The translations under genes were made by a program, and so were the position numbers. Under the pieces are notes generated by a model. The model was not told the origin of the DNA. It saw nothing but the letters and a program-made list of their open reading frames with translations, and made no database searches. A stretch of 37,184 bases of DNA from an uncultured Ruminococcus sp. (GTDB lineage: Bacteria; Bacillota; Clostridia; Lachnospirales; Lachnospiraceae), in NCBI GenBank assembly GCA_946494335.1, contig CAMMBV010000036.1, positions 1 through 37,184 on the forward strand. Direction: 5' to 3'. This document shows, in pieces, positions 8,549-15,952 of the stretch (position 1 is its first letter; each line of letters starts with the position of its first letter).

Positions 8549-9477
8549 TTTTCCGCTCCTTTTAACAGTGTTTCCGTTTCCTGAACCAGTTCTTCTATAA
8601 TTTCTTTACAGGACTGGCGTTTTTTAATCAGTCCGGCAATCTGTCCTGCCATCACGCTGCCTGTTTTGATGTCCCCTTCCTTTACGGCTCTTCTTAAAGA
8701 ACCTACCGTCAGGCTTTCCAGCTCTTCGAAAGAAGCGCCGTCTTTTTCCTTCTGGAGATAATCTTTTGTATTCTGGTTTCTTAAAGATCTGACAGGATGA
8801 CCGGTGGAACGTCCCGTTACCACACTGTCAATATCTTTGGCCTTGATAATTCTGTCCTTATAATTATCATGCACCACAGCTTCGTCGGATACCACGAAAC
8901 GGGTACCGATCTGCACGCCCTCTGCTCCCAGCAGGAACATGGCCGCCATACCTCTGCCGTCTCCAACGCCGCCGGCTCCGATTACCGGAATATTTACGGC
9001 ATCCGCCACCTGGGGAAGCAGCGTCATGGTTGTCTGCTCTCCGATATGACCTCCGGCTTCACAGCCCTCTGCCACAACAGCATCTGCTCCGTACCGCTCC
9101 ATTCTTTTGGCCAGCGCTACGCTTGCCACAACAGGAATGACTTTAATTCCCGCTTCTTTCCAGGCCGTCATATACTTTTCCGGATTTCCGGCTCCTGTGG
9201 TAATTACCGGAACCTTTTCCTCGATAACCAGCTGAGCAATTTCTTCAGCGCTGGGGCTGAGCAGCATAATGTTGACGCCAAATGGCTTGTCTGTCAGTTC
9301 TCTGGCTTTACGGATCTCCTCCCTCACTACTTCAGCAGGAGCATTTGCAGCGCCAATCAGTCCGAGACCACCTGCCTCTGAAACTGCGGCTGCCAGATGA
9401 TGTTCCGCTACCCAGGCCATACCTCCCTGAACAATGGGATATTGTGTACCTAAAATTTCTGTTACTCTCGTCTTCAT
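8536..9477 (-). CDS. fabK: Enoyl-ACP reductase II (FMN-dependent), FabK
   Basis: FabK completes each elongation cycle by reducing enoyl-ACP; it is a TIM-barrel flavoprotein unrelated to FabI. The start TEILGTQYPIVQGGMAWVAEHHLAAAVSEAGGLGLIGA is the family signature, and the phosphate-binding GAGGVGDGRGMAAM and GAEGVQIGTRFV segments are visible. At 313 residues the length fits. It is the only enoyl reductase in the cluster. FabK enzymes are known not to be inhibited by triclosan. The ATG at 9477 lies 23 bases after acpP. Nitronate monooxygenase is the usual mis-annotation, but the cluster position makes FabK firm. Confidence 0.95.
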   Translation of the reverse strand: MKTRVTEILGTQYPIVQGGMAWVAEHHLAAAVSEAGGLGLIGAANAPAEVVREEIRKARELTDKPFGVNIMLLSPSAEEIAQLVIEEKVPVITTGAGNPEKYMTAWKEAGIKVIPVVASVALAKRMERYGADAVVAEGCEAGGHIGEQTTMTLLPQVADAVNIPVIGAGGVGDGRGMAAMFLLGAEGVQIGTRFVVSDEAVVHDNYKDRIIKAKDIDSVVTGRSTGHPVRSLRNQNTKDYLQKEKDGASFEELESLTVGSLRRAVKEGDIKTGSVMAGQIAGLIKKRQSCKEIIEELVQETETLLKGAEKWEK

Positions 9478-9500
9478 GGCTTGCCTGCCTTTCCTTGCTA

Positions 9501-9734
9501 TTACTCTTCGATTCCTTTATTTTTCAGATAATCCAGCACATCCTGCACTGTAACCATGCTTTCCAGATCTTCTGCCGGAATCTCAATTTCATACTCGTCT
9601 TCCAGATTTGTTACCAGTTCAAAAAGATCCAGGGAATCCGCATTCAGGTCTTCCTTCAGCGCTTTTTCAGGAGTTACTTCCTCCGCATCAATTCCCAGCT
9701 GGTCTGCAATCATCTCTTTCATTTTTTCTAACAT
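9501..9734 (-). CDS. acpP: Acyl carrier protein
   Basis: A 77-residue acidic four-helix carrier. The phosphopantetheine attachment serine is in the NADSLDLFELV motif in the middle of the chain. The ATG at 9734 follows AAAGGAG. It lies between fabH (56 bases upstream) and fabK (23 bases downstream), the standard FabK-cluster position. Acyl-ACP is also the expected corepressor ligand for the FabT-like protein encoded at the end of this operon. Confidence 0.97.
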   Translation of the reverse strand: MLEKMKEMIADQLGIDAEEVTPEKALKEDLNADSLDLFELVTNLEDEYEIEIPAEDLESMVTVQDVLDYLKNKGIEE

Positions 9735-9790
9735 AGTTTTTTTCTCCTTTTACTTATTATTTTATTAGTGTAATGCGCCCGCAGCGCTCT

Positions 9791-10747
9791 TTACCATATT
9801 ATAAGGGCGCTCGCCCAGCTTAATCCGCCTCCGAATGCGGCCAGCACTACCTTATCGCCCCGTTTGATTTTTCCGCTCTGATTGTGCTCATCCAACAGAA
9901 CCGGTATGCTGGCAGCCGACAGATTTCCACAGTGATCCATATTCATAGGCATTTTTTCCGCCGGTATGTTAAGATGCTTTGCTGCTGCCTGCAGAATTCT
10001 TCTGTTAGCCTGATGGAAAATAAAGTGATCCACTTCATCCACCGATATTCCACTTTCCTGCAGCACGGTCTCTATGGTCTTTGGCAGGCGGCGCACAGCA
10101 AATTTATAAACCTCCTGGCCATTCATCCGCAGTTTGCCCGCCTTTCCTTTATTTACAATCGGGTTGGTAATGGGCCATGCCTCGCAGTAAAGCACAGGAC
10201 CTTTGACTCCGTCACTTCCCATATCCATAGCCAGAATTCCTGTCTCATCCGCTCCGATCACAGCGGCTCCAGCCCCGTCTCCAAAGAGAATGCAGGTACT
10301 TCTGTCTTCCCAGTCCACAACCCGGGAAAGAGTTTCCGCCGCCACCACCAGAATTTTCTTGTACATACCTGCCTGAATGTATGCGGCAGCTGTATTGATG
10401 GAATAGATAAATCCGGAACAGGCCGCGCTCAAGTCCATACAGGGCACATTAGGCGCGCCCAGCGCCGCCTGCAGCTGGCAGGACGCATTGGGAAACAGAT
10501 AGTCCGGCGTGAATGTGGCTATGATAATCATATCCAGCTCATCCGCCGTCACATTGCTGTTTAAAAGCGCCCTCTTTGACGCTTCACAGGCCATGTGCAA
10601 TGTCCCCTGGTCTGTAAGATGCCGTTCCCGGATTCCGGTACGCTCCCGGATCCACTCATCACTGGTCTCCACCAGTTTCGCCATATCATCATTTGTCAGT
10701 ACATGCTCCGGTAAATAACTCCCGGTTCCTAATATTCTTGCTTTCAC
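9791..10747 (-). CDS. fabH: 3-oxoacyl-ACP synthase III (KAS III)
   Basis: FabH starts fatty acid synthesis by condensing an acyl-CoA with malonyl-ACP. Cys110 lies in MDLSAACSGFIYS, the catalytic His in FIFHQANRR, and the Asn in GNLSAASIP. The length of 318 residues is typical. The start is a GTG at 10747 with GGAGG five bases upstream. It is the first gene of the operon and lies behind a consensus-like promoter (10819-10846) and a candidate FabT operator (10786-10802). Whether it prefers acetyl-CoA or branched primers cannot be read from the sequence. Confidence 0.97.
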   Translation of the reverse strand: MKARILGTGSYLPEHVLTNDDMAKLVETSDEWIRERTGIRERHLTDQGTLHMACEASKRALLNSNVTADELDMIIIATFTPDYLFPNASCQLQAALGAPNVPCMDLSAACSGFIYSINTAAAYIQAGMYKKILVVAAETLSRVVDWEDRSTCILFGDGAGAAVIGADETGILAMDMGSDGVKGPVLYCEAWPITNPIVNKGKAGKLRMNGQEVYKFAVRRLPKTIETVLQESGISVDEVDHFIFHQANRRILQAAAKHLNIPAEKMPMNMDHCGNLSAASIPVLLDEHNQSGKIKRGDKVVLAAFGGGLSWASALIIW

Positions 10748-10785
10748 CTTAACCTCCAGTGTCGGATTATGTTTTAATCTAAAAT

Positions 10786-10802
10786 ATTTTCGACTTCAAA
10801 CT
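10786..10802 (-). promoter_or_regulatory. Candidate FabT operator in the fab leader
   Basis: On the minus strand this reads AGTTTGAAGTCGAAAAT. It resembles the streptococcal FabT site (ATTTGA, short spacer, TCAAAT half-sites), with a good left half and a degenerate right half. It lies about 10-25 bases past the expected transcription start, where bound repressor would block RNA polymerase. The match is partial, so the call is tentative. Confidence 0.35.
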
Positions 10803-10818
10803 ATTTAAATCTTAAAGT

Positions 10819-10846
10819 ATTATATCATGATGTAAGATGTTGTCAA
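10819..10846 (-). promoter_or_regulatory. Promoter of the fab/acc operon
   Basis: TTGACA (10841-10846) and TATAAT (10819-10824) are both perfect, separated by 16 bases, and point to fabH. The -35 begins eight bases after the stop codon of the upstream uracil-DNA glycosylase gene with no terminator between them, so some read-through from that gene is possible. Confidence 0.8.
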
Positions 10847-10853
10847 CCACTAA

Positions 10854-11414
10854 TTACAAAAAGGTATCCAGTTTCTCCCTGATCCGCCGGAAATCCTCTT
10901 TTGCGCTGTCTATTTTCTCAGGATCCCGCAGCAGCGCCGAGGGATGATAGACCCCCATCAGGTAAAAACCTTTTCGCTCTGTCCACAGACCGTGTTCCCG
11001 GGTAATCTTAAAATCAGGCCGGATAATCTGCTGCGCCGCTATTCTTCCCAAACATACCATGATTTTAGGCCGGATCAGCGCCGTTTCATATTTCAGATAG
11101 GGCATACACGCCTCCTGCTCCGCCCGTTCCGGATCCCGGTTTCCCGGAGGATGGCATTTATTGATGTTGGTGATATAAATTCCATCACGGTTCAGTCCCG
11201 CAGATTCCAGCAGTTCATCCAGGATCCCGCCTGAACGTCCCACAAAAGGAATCCCCTGCTGATCCTCCATCCTCCCCGGCGCCTCTGCGATCAGCATAAT
11301 CTTGCTTTTTATATCCCCCCTCCCCATCACAGGGCGGTTTCTGGTCCGGCACAAATCACATCTGGTACATCGATCCACAAAATTTTTCAGTTCTTCCCAG
11401 GTATACAAACTCAT
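10854..11414 (-). CDS. Uracil-DNA glycosylase, family 4 (iron-sulfur type)
   Basis: The enzyme removes uracil from DNA to start base excision repair. Motif A reads AEAPGRMEDQQGIPFVGRSG at about residues 43-62 and motif B is YHPSALLR near the C-terminus. Cysteines 16, 19, 87 and 103 have the spacing of the [4Fe-4S] ligands of this family, with one extra Cys at 22. KCHPPGNRDP is also characteristic. The length of 186 residues is normal. The ATG at 11414 has AAGGAG ten bases upstream. The gene has no functional link to its neighbours that I can see. Confidence 0.9.
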   Translation of the reverse strand: MSLYTWEELKNFVDRCTRCDLCRTRNRPVMGRGDIKSKIMLIAEAPGRMEDQQGIPFVGRSGGILDELLESAGLNRDGIYITNINKCHPPGNRDPERAEQEACMPYLKYETALIRPKIMVCLGRIAAQQIIRPDFKITREHGLWTERKGFYLMGVYHPSALLRDPEKIDSAKEDFRRIREKLDTFL

Positions 11415-11511
11415 CTTTCGTCCGCTCCTTATACCGGCTTTTATAAAGCCTTCTTTTTATATGGTAGCAACTGCCTCTTAAAATGACAAGGTTCTTTTCC
11501 ATGTTTAAAAG

Positions 11512-11552
11512 AAAAACCGCAGGGAGATTGTCATCTGCTCCCTGCGGTTTTT
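11512..11552 (-). terminator. Strong intrinsic terminator after the AraC/GyrI-like gene
   Basis: A perfect 15-bp stem (11512-11526 with 11538-11552, containing CCGCAGGGAG) has an 11-base loop, and its minus-strand 3' arm ends in a T-run. It begins 13 bases past the stop of the gene at 11566. Runs of A and T on both sides would allow use in either direction. Confidence 0.85.
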
Positions 11553-11565
11553 CCGCTCTTTATTG

Positions 11566-12417
11566 TTATTTCCTTTTCACCGGAACCCAGACTTCAAATT
11601 CCGCCTGGGCAGGATCCGGTTTTTTATACAGCTCCACATCCGGCCCACGATCGTATTCATAACCGGAAGCAGGCAGCCACTCCGTAAAAATTCGTCTTTC
11701 CAGCTCCTGTATGGAACCGGGACAGGGCCCTTCGCCGGAAAAGACAGCCCAGGTCCGCTCCGGGATCTGCATCTTTTCCATCCCCTCTTTGGGCTTTTGA
11801 CTGCTTGCTGTTCCAATCATATAGCTCCATTCCTGCTGAGGCATACAGATACTGATGCCCAGAACCCCCTCTGGCCTGGAATCCATCAAGGCCATAAGCC
11901 GTTCCCGGGAGCCATCTGCTGCAAAACTTTCCCACATTTTAGGTACCATCTGAAAATTTTCTTCCAGTTTTTTCATCAGCGGCCATCGGAAGCCCACTAC
12001 TGAAAACTCTTTCTTTTCTTCAATACGATACTCCATTTCCGTCACTCCTTTAATCACTATTTTGAAGCTGATGGGAGGATAGGATCTCACCGGCAGTCCA
12101 TTCTTTCTGACCTGGGAGGGCGCAGCTTTGTGAATACTCTGAAAGGCCCGGTTAAAAGCTGTCGGTGAAGAATAGCCGTACTTCAGCGCAATATCCACAA
12201 TTTTCTCTTTTCCTCCCAGAATATCCGCCGCTGCCAGTGACATCTTTCTTCGCCTTATATATTCCGCCAGCGGGATATTAGCCATGTAATTGAACATTCT
12301 CTGAAAATGGTAGGCAGAACAGCCGGCGATTCTGCCCAGTTTTTCATACTCAATTTCTTCCGTCATATGCGCCTCAATATAGGCCATCGCATCATTCATT
12401 CTGTCGATCCATTCCAT
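11566..12417 (-). CDS. AraC-family regulator with GyrI-like effector-binding domain
   Basis: The N-terminal third (about residues 1-105) is a double helix-turn-helix of the AraC type, with LGRIAGCSAYHFQRMFNYMANIPLAEYIRRRKMSLAA and DIALKYGYSSPTAFNRAFQ. The C-terminal half, from about residue 125 (MEYRIEEKKEFSVVGF), resembles the GyrI-like/Cass2 small-molecule-binding domain. This is the layout of Rob- and BmrR-like multidrug sensors. I start it at the ATG at 12417 (283 residues), because AGAGGTGATGGT lies directly upstream; an earlier ATG ten codons away has no ribosome site. It probably forms an operon with the DUF3786 gene 48 bases upstream. The ligand and targets are unknown. Confidence 0.85.
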   Translation of the reverse strand: MEWIDRMNDAMAYIEAHMTEEIEYEKLGRIAGCSAYHFQRMFNYMANIPLAEYIRRRKMSLAAADILGGKEKIVDIALKYGYSSPTAFNRAFQSIHKAAPSQVRKNGLPVRSYPPISFKIVIKGVTEMEYRIEEKKEFSVVGFRWPLMKKLEENFQMVPKMWESFAADGSRERLMALMDSRPEGVLGISICMPQQEWSYMIGTASSQKPKEGMEKMQIPERTWAVFSGEGPCPGSIQELERRIFTEWLPASGYEYDRGPDVELYKKPDPAQAEFEVWVPVKRK

Positions 12418-12465
12418 ACCATCACCTCTGAGTAAAGGATATCTCATTCTGTTTTGCTTTTCCTC

Positions 12466-13119
12466 TCACTTTGCCGCCGGAAAATGCGAGGCATGTTCCG
12501 CATCTTTCAGTCTCCGAAGTAATACCTCACCTGCAGTGACGGCATCCTCTATGGTCAGATAGTGGTCTGCATTTTTGTCTGCCAGGAGCTTGCCTGAAGG
12601 TAGAAATTCTTCATCTTCCAGCCAGATATTCAAAAGAAAGGGATAACGCGGAAACAGCAGAAGTTCTGCACTTAAATCTGCTTTTCCAGCCACAATTTTG
12701 GCTCCCAGCGTACTTAAAATTTTCTTCAGATCTTCGATATCTTTTCCTTTCAGGAATTTCCCCAATTCTATCTCTGCTGTACGGTCAAATCCCGTCCCTC
12801 GAATCAATCCATCTTTCAGATTTCCAAAAGTTTCCCATTGACCGGACACCGGAGTTCCATCTGCCATTTCCAGATAATGCAGCAACAGCAGCGTATGCCA
12901 TTCCTCCAGTTCCTCCTGCAATTCCCAGGAAGGATACGTAATCTGTATCTTTTGTCCCAGACTTTCCAGTTCCAGATAACCTTGCTCTTTTTTTATCAAT
13001 ACATCCGCTTTTTCAGCTATTTGTTCAATGGATTTTCCCTGAAGTCTTTTTACTGCAGCTTTTTTCATTTCCAGGAAAGCTCTGTTTTCCGAATTACTTT
13101 GTGTTTTCATTTCTGTCAT
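12466..13119 (-). CDS. DUF3786 family protein, function unknown
   Basis: This is a soluble 217-residue protein. Recognisable family features are LLLHYLEMADGTPVSGQWETF in the middle and LLFPRYPFLLNIWLEDEEF followed by DHYLTIEDAV near the C-terminus. There is no signal peptide or membrane segment. DUF3786 proteins are common in anaerobes, but I know of no proven function. The ATG at 13119 follows AAGGAAGGGG; a second ATG three codons later is possible. The gene is upstream of and probably cotranscribed with the AraC/GyrI-like gene, so it may be part of that regulator's own response. Confidence 0.75.
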   Translation of the reverse strand: MTEMKTQSNSENRAFLEMKKAAVKRLQGKSIEQIAEKADVLIKKEQGYLELESLGQKIQITYPSWELQEELEEWHTLLLLHYLEMADGTPVSGQWETFGNLKDGLIRGTGFDRTAEIELGKFLKGKDIEDLKKILSTLGAKIVAGKADLSAELLLFPRYPFLLNIWLEDEEFLPSGKLLADKNADHYLTIEDAVTAGEVLLRRLKDAEHASHFPAAK

Positions 13120-13189
13120 ATGTTCCCCTTCCTTTTCGTTTTCATCATTCCTCTGATCCGGTTTTCACGTGCCGCAATTTTTATGATTT

Positions 13190-13250
13190 AAAAAGCCCTG
13201 AAAGCCTTATATTCACCAGAAAATACAGTGTTTATAAGACTCTCAGAGCC
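13190..13250 (-). terminator. Long terminator-like hairpin after the surface-protein gene
   Basis: Two 25-base arms (13194-13218 and 13226-13250) enclose a seven-base loop. In minus-strand RNA they form 23 of 25 pairs, including five G-U wobbles and two A-A mismatches, and a U-run follows. Read from the plus strand the wobbles become A-C mismatches, so the minus-strand RNA is the functional form. It lies 68 bases past the surface-protein stop. Confidence 0.7.
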
Positions 13251-13318
13251 TCAAACTATTTTAGTTGAATCGAATTAAAAAACTTACTTACAGCCCGCCC
13301 GGCCCCGGTATTTTTCAT

Positions 13319-15823
13319 TTATCTTCGCTGTCTTTTTCTCAGAACCAGAGCTGTCGCTGCTGTGCCTGCTCCTGCCATAAGCACCAGCCAGAAAAACAGA
13401 TTGTTTTCATCGCCTGTTTTGGCATTGGCCGCCTTTGCTTTTGTATCTGCACTCTTATTCTTGTTGGTTTTTTTCGACACCGTCGAAGCGCGTTTTACAT
13501 TACTCTTTACGCTTCCTTTTTCTATCACAGAAATCTTTGCGGTTTTGGTGACCACGCTCACCGACTTGGTTTTTGACGCTTCCTCATTGGTGTTGGTCAC
13601 AATACAATAGTAATACGTGGTTCCTGCCGCTTTCGTGGAAGGCAGATAAGTGCTGGACACGGCGTCTTTGATCAGCGTACCGTTTTCATTGTTGTCCCTG
13701 CTGTTTTTATACCACTGATATGTCAGAGTGCCGCCGTCATCCACGGAAGCTTTCACCTCCAGTTTCGGCGACTGGCCTTTATAATACGTACCGCCTGCAG
13801 GTCCGCTGACGGAAGGTGTGTCTGCCTTTTGGGGTCTTTCACCTTCTTTAATTGTCACCTGAACTGCTTCGCTTACGGTATAAGCCGTTTTCTTATCAGT
13901 GGCCTGCTGATTGATGTTGGTCACCACACAGTAGTAATATGCTGTTCCAACGGAAGGGGTATACTCCGCTTTGTCCGCGCCTTCTATCTTTTCCTTATTT
14001 TTATACCACTGATACACCAGCGTACCGCCGTCATCCACGGAAGCCTTTACTTTCAGCGCATAATTGTCGCTTTCATAATAGGTGCCGCCCACAGGACCTC
14101 CCACCTTGGGCTGCTGTGCATTTTCCGGTGCGGAAACTGCCTGTTCAACCGTAACTTTTACCGTGTCGCTGACTGTCCGGGCAGTCTTTTCTCCGTTCAC
14201 GTTTTCATTGGTGTTGGTCACCACGCAGTAATAATATACCGTTCCTGCTTCCTGGGTAGGCACTTCGTATAACGCATTCACTGCTCCTTCTATCGCCGTC
14301 CCGTTGTCTGTGCTGTTATCTGTGTTTTTATACCACTGATAGCTTAATACGCCTCCGTCGCTTACTGTCGCCTCTATCTCCAGCTTCGCTTTATCGCCTT
14401 TTTCAAAGGTACCTCCTCTGCTGGTCCATTCGATCACAGGCTCCTGCGCATTCACGATCTCGGGTTCAGGCTCTGTCACGGTCACTTCCGTCGCCTCACT
14501 GGCTGCCCAGGCGGTCTTTTCTCCGTTCACGTTTTCATTGGTGTTGGTCACCACGCAGTAATAATATACCGTTCCTGCTTCCTGGGTAGGCACTTCGTAT
14601 AACGCATTCACTGCTCCTTCTATCGCCGTCCCGTTGTCTGTGCTGTTATCTGTGTTTTTATACCACTGATAGCTTAATACGCCTCCGTCGCTTACTGTCG
14701 CCTTTATCTCCAGCTTCGCTTTATCGCCTTTTTCAAAGGTACCTCCTCTGCTGATCCATTCGATCACAGGCTCCTGTGCATTCACGATCTCAGGTTCAGG
14801 CTCTGTCACGGTCACTTCCGTCGCCTTGCTGACTGTCCAGGCGGTCTTTTCTCCGTTCACGTTTTCGTTGGTGTTGGTCACCACGCAGTAATAATATACC
14901 GTTCCTGCTTCCTGGGTGGGCACTTCGTATAACGCATTCACTGCTCCTTCTATCGCCGTCCCGTTGTCTGTGCTGCCGTCTGTGCTTTTATACCACTGAT
15001 AGCTTAACACGCCTCCGTCGCTTACCGTCGCCTCTGTCTCCAGCGTCATCTTCTGCCCCTGCTCCACCGTTCCGCCGCCCAGAATGGTTACCTGCGGTTT
15101 CTGGGCATCCACAACAGGTATATCCTGCCACATGGCGTAAAGAGTAATCCTGGCTCCATCCGCCGTTTTTTCATCGGCTTTAAACGCAGCGCCCAGTTCA
15201 TAACCGGTTCCCGTTCCGGAAGCATCTGTGTTCCATCCTGTCAGGATCTTTCCATCATTGGTAAATCCGGTTCCGTCGGATAAAATTATATCCTGGCCAA
15301 GTGTACCTGCCGTCTCCGCTATGCTCCCTGTGCCCCCATTGGCATCATAGACGATGGAGTAACGGATAACGGCCTTGCCCTCCTTGCTGTCTGTACCCTC
15401 ACTGTCCTGGGTGAGTGTAATGGTATAGGGCGTATATTTCTGATCCCCGGCCAGAACCGTCTCACCGGTCTCTTTTTTCACACTCAGCACCCATACTTTT
15501 CCGTCTTCGGCAGCGGGGAGGGTATATGCCGTCTTCGTATACGTCTTTCCGCTTTCTTTTCCCTCATCCGCCGTAATACCTGCTGCAGCGCTTCCGTCAC
15601 TGCTCTTGGGCCATATGACTTTTTCTCCGCTTACAATCCTGAAATAGCCGCCATTGGCAGTCACCTTCTCACCCGCAGTCTTTCGGCAGCTTCCTTCTTT
15701 TACCTCTTTATCTGCCGTGCTGCTGACCGGCAGATTCTCTGCAGATACCAGAGAAAGCCCAGGACCCATTACCATAATCAGCGCTATAAGCAGACTTAAT
15801 ATTTTCTTCCGATATGTATTCAT
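13319..15823 (-). CDS. Secreted repetitive Ig-like surface protein with sortase-type C-terminal tail
   Basis: The 834-residue chain has an N-terminal signal peptide (KK then a hydrophobic stretch, cleavage likely near VSAEN at 28-30). An InlB B-repeat/Flg_new-like module follows at about 155-232 (VYDANGGTGS, GWNTDASGTG, LYAMW). Five Ig-like modules occupy about 240-760, each with an SYQWYK or VYQWYK strand and a YYYCVVTN strand. The tail has NAKTGD (800-805), a hydrophobic segment and LRKRQRR, which is a sortase-type signal with a noncanonical LPXTG-like motif. Modules 1-3 are nearly identical 110-residue repeats. It is probably wall-anchored and may have an adhesive or sensing role, but the ligand is unknown. 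The ATG at 15823 follows GGGAGGTGAG. Confidence 0.85.
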   Translation of the reverse strand: MNTYRKKILSLLIALIMVMGPGLSLVSAENLPVSSTADKEVKEGSCRKTAGEKVTANGGYFRIVSGEKVIWPKSSDGSAAAGITADEGKESGKTYTKTAYTLPAAEDGKVWVLSVKKETGETVLAGDQKYTPYTITLTQDSEGTDSKEGKAVIRYSIVYDANGGTGSIAETAGTLGQDIILSDGTGFTNDGKILTGWNTDASGTGTGYELGAAFKADEKTADGARITLYAMWQDIPVVDAQKPQVTILGGGTVEQGQKMTLETEATVSDGGVLSYQWYKSTDGSTDNGTAIEGAVNALYEVPTQEAGTVYYYCVVTNTNENVNGEKTAWTVSKATEVTVTEPEPEIVNAQEPVIEWISRGGTFEKGDKAKLEIKATVSDGGVLSYQWYKNTDNSTDNGTAIEGAVNALYEVPTQEAGTVYYYCVVTNTNENVNGEKTAWAASEATEVTVTEPEPEIVNAQEPVIEWTSRGGTFEKGDKAKLEIEATVSDGGVLSYQWYKNTDNSTDNGTAIEGAVNALYEVPTQEAGTVYYYCVVTNTNENVNGEKTARTVSDTVKVTVEQAVSAPENAQQPKVGGPVGGTYYESDNYALKVKASVDDGGTLVYQWYKNKEKIEGADKAEYTPSVGTAYYYCVVTNINQQATDKKTAYTVSEAVQVTIKEGERPQKADTPSVSGPAGGTYYKGQSPKLEVKASVDDGGTLTYQWYKNSRDNNENGTLIKDAVSSTYLPSTKAAGTTYYYCIVTNTNEEASKTKSVSVVTKTAKISVIEKGSVKSNVKRASTVSKKTNKNKSADTKAKAANAKTGDENNLFFWLVLMAGAGTAATALVLRKRQRR
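14117..15106 (-). repeat. Three tandem 330-bp coding repeats in the surface-protein gene
   Basis: Units at about 14777-15106, 14447-14776 and 14117-14446 encode the 110-residue Ig-like modules in frame. The two distal units differ by only a handful of bases over most of their length, including third codon positions. The first is slightly more diverged. Such repeats can change copy number by recombination. They are coding repeats, not a CRISPR array. Confidence 0.9.
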
Positions 15824-15868
15824 ATTCTCACCTCCCGGATTATAAAATTCACTCCATAGGTTACCTTT

Positions 15869-15897
15869 AACATATCATTATTTTTCAGAAAATACAA
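15869..15897 (-). promoter_or_regulatory. Probable promoter of the surface-protein gene
   Basis: TTGTAT (15892-15897) and TATGTT (15869-15874) are separated by 17 bases and lie 45-75 bases upstream of the start codon. The match to the sigma-A consensus is moderate. Confidence 0.5.
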
Positions 15898-15913
15898 CAG
15901 ACTGCAGCAAGTT

Positions 15914-15928
15914 TTAAGAACTTCTTAA
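15914..15928. promoter_or_regulatory. Palindrome upstream of the surface-protein promoter
   Basis: TTAAGAAcTTCTTAA is a perfect palindrome with 7-base arms. It sits about 17 bases upstream of the -35 element of the surface-protein gene and just past the stop of the L,D-transpeptidase gene. The position fits an activator or repressor site. A weak hairpin ending the upstream transcript is the alternative, but no T-run follows. Confidence 0.4.
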
Positions 15929-15952
15929 GAAATTTTTAGAAATTCATTTTTG

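Noticed and set aside
14117-15106. Regular repeats that might be read as a CRISPR array
   Set aside because: The period is 330 bases with no short repeat-spacer structure, and the repeats are in-frame coding modules.
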